NCBI RefSeq assembly: GCF_003696265.1
Contig: NZ_RFFH01000019.1
Location: forward strand, 52,800-116,799
Source of the DNA: Nocardia stercoris
GTDB taxonomy: Bacteria > Actinomycetota > Actinomycetes > Mycobacteriales > Mycobacteriaceae
Length of the DNA: 64,000 nt
Reading direction: 5' to 3'
The translations under genes were made by a program, and so were the position numbers. This document shows, piece by piece, positions 8,391 to 16,010 of the stretch (the first letter of the stretch is position 1; every line of letters begins with the position of its first letter). Under the pieces are notes generated by a model. The model was not told the DNA's origin, ran no database searches, and worked only from the letters and a program-made list of their open reading frames with translations.

Positions 8391-9782
8391 TCAGCCCGCG
8401 TTCTGCTGGATCCGCAGTTGCGCGCCCGCGCCGACCCCGCCGTTGGACGTGGCGTCCACATCGGCCAGGATCCGCCGGATCGGGATACCGAGCGACGCGG
8501 TACCGCCGTAGGCCGCCAGATCCAGGTTCGCCGCATTGCAGTCCTCGGATTCCGCCGTGTTCGAACCGCTCGTGATGCCCAGCGCCAGGGTGCCGGTCAC
8601 GATCGGGCCGCCACTGTCACCACTGAGCGTGCAGGCGTTGGTGGCGAACCCGCGGATCGTGCGGGAATCACCCGAATCGGTGAACAGCTGCGTCTCGACA
8701 TGGTCGGCGACCACGAAACCACAGGTGAACGTGGACGACTGGCCCGACTTGCAGACCGGGGCGCCGACCACCGGATCGGCCGTCCCGGTCAGGGTCAGGG
8801 TGGTGCCGTTGGCGCCGCGCACCGACGGCCGGTCCATCCCCGCGCGCACCGCGCGATCGGTCAGCTTGATCACCGAGTAGTCCAGCGCCGTGTTCCCGCC
8901 CAGCGTCGCCCGCGCGAAGTCACCGGCCTGCGGGCTCGCACCCAGGTTGTCCGGGTTCGGCACCCACACCGACGCCTTCTGGTCGGTGCCGTCGACCTTC
9001 GGGTCGCAGTGTCCCGCACTGATATTCAGCGGCGTTCCGGCCTGGTCGACCGCGTTGAAACCGAACGAGCACACCGTCACCTGCTGCAGCGCCGGGTCGT
9101 CGAGCGCCATAGGGGCCGTCACGTACGTGTCGCCACCCATCGGGCGGTTCTCCACCGGGCCGCCACCGTCCGGTGACAGCACCACCTTCACCGTGGCCAC
9201 CAGCGTCGGCAGGTTCAGCAACTGACCGACCGTGCTGTTGGACACTATGACCACGAGCTGGCTGTTCAGGAAGTCGATCGCCACCGAGTTGATCGCCCGG
9301 CCCAGATCGAACGGCTGCTGGGCGATCCAGTCGTTCAGCTGGCCGGCGGCCGCCTCCAGATGGTTCGCCGACACCGGGGCCAGCCGGGTCTGATAGCCGG
9401 CCGCGGCCGCGACCTTCGCCGCGTCCATGGAGGTCACCGCGACCATCGGCTTACCGTCCGGAGTCAGCCAGGCGCCGGCGAAGTCGTCGGGCCGCTGGGC
9501 GCGGAAGTCGGCCGCGTAGGTGCGCAGCTCCTGCGCGCGCGCCGCGCGATCCAGGTACTCGGCGGGCGACATCTTCAGGTCGCGCTGAATGGCCTGCACC
9601 AGTTCCGGCGGCAGCTGGTCCGCGGTCAGCTGCGCGACCGGCACATCGGGATCCGCGCCGGCCGGCGCGGAAGTCAGCGAAGGACCCAGCAATAGTGCGG
9701 AAGCTAGCGCGGCCGCAGCCGATTTCGCAGCCACCCGTCGCGCGGGCGAGACGGTGGCGCGGCGGACTGGCAGCTCGAGCAT
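8391..9782 (-). CDS. Secreted S1-family serine protease, tandem paralogue
   Basis: A 463-residue protease of the same architecture as its downstream neighbour: signal peptide, pro-region containing QRDLKMSPAEYLDRA (the partner has QRDLKLSPADYLHRA), and a catalytic domain with His258 (SAGHC), Asp301 (ALDYSVI) and Ser390 (SGDSGGP). The shared pro-region motif and the paired VVGAPVCKSG segment show tandem duplication followed by divergence. Its start has a GAAGGGA ribosome site. Upstream 9783-9954 holds no gene and presumably the promoter. Substrate is unknown. Confidence 0.88.
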   Translation of the reverse strand: MLELPVRRATVSPARRVAAKSAAAALASALLLGPSLTSAPAGADPDVPVAQLTADQLPPELVQAIQRDLKMSPAEYLDRAARAQELRTYAADFRAQRPDDFAGAWLTPDGKPMVAVTSMDAAKVAAAAGYQTRLAPVSANHLEAAAGQLNDWIAQQPFDLGRAINSVAIDFLNSQLVVIVSNSTVGQLLNLPTLVATVKVVLSPDGGGPVENRPMGGDTYVTAPMALDDPALQQVTVCSFGFNAVDQAGTPLNISAGHCDPKVDGTDQKASVWVPNPDNLGASPQAGDFARATLGGNTALDYSVIKLTDRAVRAGMDRPSVRGANGTTLTLTGTADPVVGAPVCKSGQSSTFTCGFVVADHVETQLFTDSGDSRTIRGFATNACTLSGDSGGPIVTGTLALGITSGSNTAESEDCNAANLDLAAYGGTASLGIPIRRILADVDATSNGGVGAGAQLRIQQNAG

Positions 9783-9954
9783 GGGTTCCCTTCGTCAGGC
9801 ACCCACAGGTGCCGGGTCCAGCGTGGGTCATGATCCGGTGCCCGGCAAAGCCCCCCACTGCGATGGTGAGCCGTGCTCGGTAAGAGCCGTTGACGACAAC
9901 ACGGGTCAGCGCACCACTCTAAGGCACCGACCGCGGAAAGGGGTCATTAAGGCG

Positions 9955-11109
9955 TCACGGGTATTGCCAGTGTGGGGAGGGCAGCGGAGGCGGCGGCGGA
10001 ATCGGCGGAATCGGACTCAAAGGATAAGTCCACGTGGGTAATTGGCCGAGGCGGTTGGTCGTCGTCGGCACGCTCTGCGGCGGGCCCGCGGCGTCGGTGG
10101 AAGCGGGCGCCGTTGACGTCGTAGTGACATCACCGGGATCCGCCTCCTCGGTCACCGGAAGTGGCTCGGCGACCGTCGAATCCGGCGCCGCCGCCTCCGA
10201 CGGCGCACCGGGCGGCGCGGATTCGGTCGCCGGCGCGGGCAGTTCGGTCGCGATCGACTGCGGCGACGCCGACGCCGCCGAAGACGGCCGCGCACCGGGC
10301 AGCGGTGTCGCCGGCGCCGGATGCCGGGAATTCAGCACCGCGGCCACCGCCACACCGCCCAGCAGCACACCGACCGCGGCCGCCGCCACGACCGGGTAGG
10401 TACCGCGGCGCCTGCTCCGCGCCGGGGGCGTGGCCGGGACCGCGGCCGCCGGCACCACCGTCGTCTCCGGCAACGCCACCGAATACGCCTGAGTGGGCGG
10501 CGGAGCGGTGAGCGTCGGCAGCACATCCGTCGAATCCAGGGCGTTCTCGGCCGGCGACGGATCCGGCGCCGCCGCACCAGCCGGCGTCGACAACACCGCC
10601 GCCAGCGCCGCTCGCGCCGCATCGTGCGCCAGCAGCAGGCCCGAGGCAGCACCCGCCGCGGTCAGCGAACTCGGCAGATCGGCCTCGCTGACCAGCACCA
10701 CCGCCCGCAGACCCAGATAGTCCAGCGAACCCCGCAGTGCGGCCACCCGGGCAGCCGACCAGTCACCCGGATGGGTGGCGTAGACCTCGACCGCGCCCGA
10801 CACCATCTCCGCGGTCAGTTCGATCAGGCAGAACAGCGCGGTCGCCACCATGTCCTCGCCGCGATACGCGTCACCGTCGTCGACGTGGACGCCCGCCGGA
10901 TCACCGACCGAACTCGCGAACCCGCGCACGCTGTGGGTGTGCCCGGGCGGCGGAGTGCCACCGAGGACGGTGTCGCCGTCGTCGCTCATGTGCAGGATCG
11001 ACGGCCGCACCAGGAACTGTGACTCGGAATCCGATTCGGCATCACCCACGGTGACGATTGCGGCGACCGACTCGTCGTCTGCGACGCGCAGGCCCACGCC
11101 AGTGGCCAT
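9955..11109 (-). CDS. Proline-rich single-pass membrane protein
   Basis: This 384-residue protein has an N-terminal domain of about 190 residues beginning MATGVGLRVADDESVAAIV. It then has an Ala/Pro linker, a basic stretch (RSRRR), one membrane segment (about 245-265), and an outer Ala/Pro/Thr/Ser tail ending in SPIPPIPPPPPLPSP. The N-terminal domain looks like a reduced actin/Hsp70-fold half, as in the gene at 13825, but this is inference. It is probably the last gene of an operon with the LuxR-type ATPase (65 bp gap) and the Hsp70-like gene. ATG 11109 has GAGGT upstream and is preferred over a start 45 bp earlier. Confidence 0.65.
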   Translation of the reverse strand: MATGVGLRVADDESVAAIVTVGDAESDSESQFLVRPSILHMSDDGDTVLGGTPPPGHTHSVRGFASSVGDPAGVHVDDGDAYRGEDMVATALFCLIELTAEMVSGAVEVYATHPGDWSAARVAALRGSLDYLGLRAVVLVSEADLPSSLTAAGAASGLLLAHDAARAALAAVLSTPAGAAAPDPSPAENALDSTDVLPTLTAPPPTQAYSVALPETTVVPAAAVPATPPARSRRRGTYPVVAAAAVGVLLGGVAVAAVLNSRHPAPATPLPGARPSSAASASPQSIATELPAPATESAPPGAPSEAAAPDSTVAEPLPVTEEADPGDVTTTSTAPASTDAAGPPQSVPTTTNRLGQLPTWTYPLSPIPPIPPPPPLPSPHWQYP

Positions 11110-11174
11110 CGTCGAATACCTCGCAATCGGTGTCTCGGTAGGTCTACCCCGCAATCCGTGGCACCCAGTGACCG

Positions 11175-13817
11175 TTACACGAGGAGTGAACCGTGACCCA
11201 TGGCGCGCAACATCGACAATAACTCCGAGCGGCTACCCGCGCCGATGCGGCGGCGGATCCGCGCGACATGATGCTCCACGGTCTTGGCGGAGATGTACAG
11301 GCGAGCACCGATCTCGCGATAGGTCAGACCCAGCAGCACCAGCTCGGCAACCTCGCGCTCCCGCTCCGACAACACGTCATTGGCCGGCGCGACCCGCTGC
11401 TCGGGCGGCGGCGCCGCGGGTTCCGGCCGGACGACCGGGCGGACCTGGGGCCGCGCCTGCGCGCGGATCGTGCGCGCCAACTTCAGCAGTGTCGTCGCCG
11501 CAGCCGAATCACCCACCACCAGAGCGGCTTCCGACGCCAGCTTCGCCGCGTCCCAGCGTAAGCCGATGTCCGCCAAGCGAACCGCAGCTGCGGTGACGCG
11601 GTCGGGATCGACCTGGCCGCGCAGCATCAGCACCCAGTTGCGGCCCGCGTCGGCGAGGACCGCCGCATGCGGATCACCCGCTGCCGCAGCCTCTTTCAAA
11701 CGGTGTGCGGGCGGAAGCAACTCGTCCGGCGAGCCCTTCGCGATCGCCGCCTGAATCGCATACCAGTGGAAGGCATTCGCCCACGCCGGCGGATCCGACA
11801 AGCGGCCCAACAGTTCCCGGGCGCCGTCGACCAGCGACAGCACCCGGCCCTCGTCGCGCAACCGGATCGCGGTCAGCCACAGTTCACCGATCGGCAAGAG
11901 CGCCAACAGATCCGGGCCCACCTCGTCGAGCAGCGGGTACGCCGACTCCCACGCCAAGGCCAGGGCCGCGTCGTCACCGCCGCGGCGGGCCAGGCCCGCC
12001 AGCACCCCGTGCGCGAGCAGCCGGTCGCGCGGCGGCAGTTCCGCCACGTCCACCTGCGACATCGTGGTCGCGGCGGCCTGCTCGTCACCGCCCAGCATCG
12101 ACACCCACGCCGACAGCACCGGGGCCTGTGGATCCTTGGCACAGCCGCGCAGCGCGTCGGCCGCCCGGCGCGGCTCACCCATGCTCAGGCACAACAGCGT
12201 CGCGATCGCGGCCGACGAACACGGCAGCGAGCGTTCCGCGCCCGCCGCGCCGTTCGAACGGGCCGCCTGGATCAGGGCCGCCACCGCGGAACGAGTGCGC
12301 TCGCCACCCGCGTTCCGCGGCGGCGCGTCCGAGTCGAAACCGGCCAGCGACCACTCCTGGCGGTTCACCGGCGGCAGCGGCAACTGCACCTCGGCCACCG
12401 GGCCGGTCGTCACCGTGCGGGCCAGCGCGCCGGCGATCGTCGCCGAACGGACCGTCGTCTCGGTCGGGGGCCAGTGCACCGCCGACGCGGCGAACGCCGC
12501 CGCCTGCTCCGGTTCCCCGGACAGGTACAGCACCGTCGCGCCGTTCGCCCAGTCCGCGCCGACCCGGTGCGCGCCCAGCCAGCTGTACAACTGCGCGGCC
12601 CGGTTCATCAGACTTCGCCGCGCCCACACACCGGCGCAGGTTCGCACCGCCAGCGCCAGATCGGTGGGTGTCGGGGCCGGACCTGTTGCGTCCGTGGCGT
12701 TCTCGGGCGCGCACGCGCGGGCCAGCACCGGTTCGGCCAAGCGCAGCGCGGTGTCGCTGTCACCGGCGCGGGCGGCGGCATCGGCCCAGCGCACCGCGAT
12801 CGCCTCCGGATCGGCACCCGCGGCGGCCGCGGCCCGGTAGTAGCGGAGCGCGTCGGCGCCGACCTTTTCCGCATGCGCACACAGGAATTCGGCCAAGCGC
12901 GGGTCCTGGACACCGGACTCCGCCAGCAGCAGCGCGGTGTGGTCGCGCAGCAGGCCCGTGTCGAGCCGGGTCTGCAACAAGCGGCGCTGCACGCTCAGGT
13001 AGCGACGGTCGCCCAGCAGGGTCCGCAGCGGTGCGACCGCCGGTTCCAGCAGTAGATCCGCGTCCGTCACCAGGGCGCCCGCGCGCGCGTCGTCGATCAG
13101 GGTCACCACGACGTCGCGGTCGACACCGAGCACCTCGGACAGTTCGTCGGAGTCCAGCCCGGCGCCCGTCGCCGCGACCGCCAGCACCTCCAGTAGCCGA
13201 GGATCGGTGTGGTTCAACAAGGTTCGAGCCCACTCCGTCACCGCTGCCTCGACCGCGGCGATCCCGCCGTCGAGCCGGGTCGCGGCCGCCGCGGTGAGCG
13301 CCGCCACCACACCGCTGTGGATACCCGCGGTCTGGCGGTGGATGTGCGCGGCCACCGCCCGCGGCACCATCATGCCCAGCTCCCGCGCGAACGGCGCGAT
13401 ATCGGCGACTCCCAGGGCGCGCAACTCCAGCACCCGGCCCCGCCGGGCCGTCGCGTCGGTCAGGGTGCGCAGCGCCTGATCGTGCGGATGCGGCCGGGTC
13501 GCCATCACCACCGTGCACGAACCGGATTCGACTGCCGCGCACAGCTTGTCGAGCTCGGGGGCGTCCAGGGTGTGCACGTCGTCGACGATCAGGGCACGTG
13601 GGCCGCTGCCGTTGAGCGCGGCCTCCATGTCCTCACACGCGGTGACCCCGTGCGCTCGCAGCCGGGCCCGGATCGCGCTCAGCAGCGTGGATTTCCCGGT
13701 GCCCGAACGGCCACGGATCAGATGGACCAACGGTTCCCCGTTCGCGAACTCGAGCTCGCGGAGAACCTCCCGGGCGCCCGGCAACGACTCGAGCGCGATC
13801 GCAGTGTTGTTGGTCAT
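11175..13817 (-). CDS. iniR: IniR-like LuxR-family ATPase regulator (Rv0339c-like)
   Basis: An 880-residue large ATP-binding LuxR-type regulator. Walker A GRSGTGKST is at residues 36-44 and Walker B ALIVDDVH near 90. A long helical middle resembles TPR/ARM repeats. The C-terminal LuxR helix-turn-helix starts LSEREREVAELVLLGLTYR and contains ISAKTVEHHV. Position and strand between etfD and iniB match M. tuberculosis Rv0339c, which I recall being named IniR and reported to activate iniBAC. That function is inferred here from synteny and architecture. ATG 13817 lies 7 bp after the Hsp70-like stop, so the two are co-transcribed and perhaps translationally coupled. Confidence 0.75.
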   Translation of the reverse strand: MTNNTAIALESLPGAREVLRELEFANGEPLVHLIRGRSGTGKSTLLSAIRARLRAHGVTACEDMEAALNGSGPRALIVDDVHTLDAPELDKLCAAVESGSCTVVMATRPHPHDQALRTLTDATARRGRVLELRALGVADIAPFARELGMMVPRAVAAHIHRQTAGIHSGVVAALTAAAATRLDGGIAAVEAAVTEWARTLLNHTDPRLLEVLAVAATGAGLDSDELSEVLGVDRDVVVTLIDDARAGALVTDADLLLEPAVAPLRTLLGDRRYLSVQRRLLQTRLDTGLLRDHTALLLAESGVQDPRLAEFLCAHAEKVGADALRYYRAAAAAGADPEAIAVRWADAAARAGDSDTALRLAEPVLARACAPENATDATGPAPTPTDLALAVRTCAGVWARRSLMNRAAQLYSWLGAHRVGADWANGATVLYLSGEPEQAAAFAASAVHWPPTETTVRSATIAGALARTVTTGPVAEVQLPLPPVNRQEWSLAGFDSDAPPRNAGGERTRSAVAALIQAARSNGAAGAERSLPCSSAAIATLLCLSMGEPRRAADALRGCAKDPQAPVLSAWVSMLGGDEQAAATTMSQVDVAELPPRDRLLAHGVLAGLARRGGDDAALALAWESAYPLLDEVGPDLLALLPIGELWLTAIRLRDEGRVLSLVDGARELLGRLSDPPAWANAFHWYAIQAAIAKGSPDELLPPAHRLKEAAAAGDPHAAVLADAGRNWVLMLRGQVDPDRVTAAAVRLADIGLRWDAAKLASEAALVVGDSAAATTLLKLARTIRAQARPQVRPVVRPEPAAPPPEQRVAPANDVLSEREREVAELVLLGLTYREIGARLYISAKTVEHHVARIRRRIGAGSRSELLSMLRAMGHGSLLV

Positions 13818-13824
13818 GGCAGCC

Positions 13825-15687
13825 TCATCGTGGCGCTCGGGACGTGGAGGTCTGCGGGGAGTTGCCCAGCAGACCGTTGACCGCGCCACCGACGGTGTTC
13901 GTGACACCGTCGACCGTGCCGTCCACCGTGTTGCCCAGGCCGTTCACCACGCCGCCGATCACGCCGGGCAGCGACGGGCCCTGCTGGGAAGGGGAGGGTG
14001 CGGGAGCGGGAGCCGGGGCAGGTGCGGGTGCCGGAGCGGGTGCGGGACCAGGTGCCGGGGCCGGCGCCGGGGCTGGGGCCGGGGCCGGGGCAGGCGCCGG
14101 AACAGGTGCTGCGGGAGCCGGTGCGGCGGGGTCGCCGCCGCTCACGACCGGTGGCTGCTGATCCGGGGCGGGCGCGCCGGCCGCCGGTGCGCTGCCCGGG
14201 GCTGCCGCGCCCGGAGCGGACTGGGCCGAGTTGCCGCCCGTACTGCCGGGCGCACCCGCCACGCCCCCGGGGTTGCCGTTCGGCGCCGGCGCGCCGGCCG
14301 CCGCACCCGATACCGGTGCGCCCGGCATGCCCGCCGGTACCGCAGCGCCCGGGGCGGCCGAGGTCGCGGCACCCGGTGCCGCCGAAGCCGCGGGGCTCGC
14401 CGGGGTGGTCGCCGAGGAGTTCCCGGTCGGGGAGTTCGAGAACACGGCCGTGCCCAGGGCCAAGGTGCCGGTGGCCAGCGCCGCCACGATCACCGCGCCG
14501 CCGCCGATCAAGGCCGTGCGCTGCCAGCGGTTGAAGCGTGGCTCCTTCTCGGGAACCGCCTCGGGTAGCGGCGGAACCTTCGGCCGCGCCATCTCCGCGG
14601 CCACCGCCTCCACCGTCGCCAGCGCCGCGACCGCCTCGGGCCGGGCGATCACGGTCGGGGCGGACTCGGCCGCCAGCGCCGGGATCGCGGCCGTGTTCTG
14701 GCCCTCCGCAAGCAGATCCGCGGCCAGCAGGGCCGCGCCGTGGGCGGCCGTCGTGCCCGGCGCCACATCCGACACCGTCGGCACCCCGAACTCGGCGGAC
14801 ACCAGTTCGGTCAGCAGCGGGATCGCGCCGCCGCCACCGGTCAGCAGTACGGCCGCCAGGTCGGTGCGGGCGATGTGCGCGCGCCGCAGCGCGGTGTGCA
14901 CCAGGTCGAGCGAGTTCAGCAGGGTGCCGCGGAAGAGTTCCTCGAGTTCGTCGCGGACCAGGCGGACGTTGCGGGAGATACCCGGCAGCGCCACCTCCAC
15001 CGTGGTGGCGGTGACCCGGGACAGATCCTCTTTCGCAATTCGGCAGCGGTCCCGCAAAGCGGCCAATTCCGATTCGACCGCGGGATCGAACGGGTCCAGA
15101 TCGGTGTCGCCGACGGCATTTGCCAGAACATAACGCATGGTCAGCAGGTCGAATTCGGTGCCGGCGACCGAGGTCGTGCGGACCGGCTCGGCCAGCAGGC
15201 CCGGCTTCGGGCCCGCTTCCGCCACCGAAACCGTGAGCCCGGTGGTGCCCAGGTCGTAGACGACCACCACACCGGCGTGCGGTGCATTGTCGGCATCGGC
15301 CAGCCAGCGCAGCGCCGCCGTCGACTCGGGGACCAGGGCCACCGCATTCAGGCCGGCCCGGTCGAGGGCCGCCCGCTGGGCCTCCACGGTCTGCGGCGTC
15401 CACCACGCCGGGTAACCCGCGACAACACCTTCGCTGGGGCTCTTCACCATGACGCTGTCGATCACGTCGGCCACGAAATCGGCTGCTGCCACCGAGGATC
15501 CGTCGTCGCAGCGAATATCGACCGGGTCACCGACCCGGGTGAGAAGGCTGTGCGCCAGCTCCGGCGCCAGGCGCGGCGCAGTCGGCCGGACCTGAGCCTT
15601 CGCGCGGGTGCTGATACCGCCCGACGTCGTCACGGCGGTCGTATACGACGAACCCACCGTAACGCCGAGTGTCTGGCCCTGAGTCAT
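13825..15687 (-). CDS. Hsp70-like membrane protein with Pro-Ala tail
   Basis: A 620-residue protein whose first 350 residues have the actin/Hsp70 ATPase layout. The phosphate-2 loop (YDLGTTGLTVS) and adenosine motif (LLTGGGGAIPLL) are present, but the phosphate-1 strand reads GVTVGSSYTTAV and lacks the usual Asp. The substrate-binding domain is absent. Instead there is a membrane segment near residues 415-440 and a long tail with tens of alternating Pro-Ala residues. The end carries Val/Gly/Asn-rich units (VVNGLGNTVDG) resembling the repeats of neighbouring IniB. ATG 15687 has an AGGGG site and faces iniB across about 320 bp. It may be an envelope sensor rather than a chaperone; this is inference. 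Confidence 0.75.
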   Translation of the reverse strand: MTQGQTLGVTVGSSYTTAVTTSGGISTRAKAQVRPTAPRLAPELAHSLLTRVGDPVDIRCDDGSSVAAADFVADVIDSVMVKSPSEGVVAGYPAWWTPQTVEAQRAALDRAGLNAVALVPESTAALRWLADADNAPHAGVVVVYDLGTTGLTVSVAEAGPKPGLLAEPVRTTSVAGTEFDLLTMRYVLANAVGDTDLDPFDPAVESELAALRDRCRIAKEDLSRVTATTVEVALPGISRNVRLVRDELEELFRGTLLNSLDLVHTALRRAHIARTDLAAVLLTGGGGAIPLLTELVSAEFGVPTVSDVAPGTTAAHGAALLAADLLAEGQNTAAIPALAAESAPTVIARPEAVAALATVEAVAAEMARPKVPPLPEAVPEKEPRFNRWQRTALIGGGAVIVAALATGTLALGTAVFSNSPTGNSSATTPASPAASAAPGAATSAAPGAAVPAGMPGAPVSGAAAGAPAPNGNPGGVAGAPGSTGGNSAQSAPGAAAPGSAPAAGAPAPDQQPPVVSGGDPAAPAPAAPVPAPAPAPAPAPAPAPAPGPAPAPAPAPAPAPAPAPSPSQQGPSLPGVIGGVVNGLGNTVDGTVDGVTNTVGGAVNGLLGNSPQTSTSRAPR

Positions 15688-15860
15688 CCGAGAACCCCTA
15701 GTCACTCGAACTGGGACGTTACTGTGAACGTCGCTGTTCCAACATAGTGCGCGTGCATTTTGTTCGAAACGGTTGACGTCCGTAACCATGCGGACACCAC
15801 TCCGACCTACCCCGCCTGTCGGTTGCTGGGGGTTCCGCGTTACCGAGGTCGGAAAAACAT

Positions 15861-15873
15861 GGGGAAATTCCCC
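15861..15873. promoter_or_regulatory. 13-bp palindrome in the iniB control region
   Basis: GGGGAAATTCCCC is a perfect palindrome about 140 bp upstream of the iniB start and 174 bp upstream of the divergent Hsp70-like gene. It may be a regulator site serving either promoter. Confidence 0.45.
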
Positions 15874-15927
15874 TAATGCCGGTTCCACCCCCAACCCCGC
15901 CCCGGGGGATTTCGGGGGGCTCGACCC

Positions 15928-15958
15928 CGTTACCTGTAACGACTCGCGTTCGTAGCGT
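15928..15958 (+). promoter_or_regulatory. Putative iniBAC promoter with operator over the -35 box
   Basis: CGTTAC-ct-GTAACG (15928-15941) is a perfect inverted repeat. It overlaps a possible -35 box TTACCT (15930-15935), 17 bp from a possible -10 box TAGCGT (15953-15958). Transcription would start near 15965, giving a leader of about 45 bases. Placement suggests control by the adjacent IniR-like protein or another regulator. The boxes are poor matches to consensus, as expected for an activated promoter. Confidence 0.5.
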
Positions 15959-16010
15959 GAAAGTCAATTCGACTGCTGCGGGTCGCCCCGATCCGCCGAT
16001 CCAGGAGACG

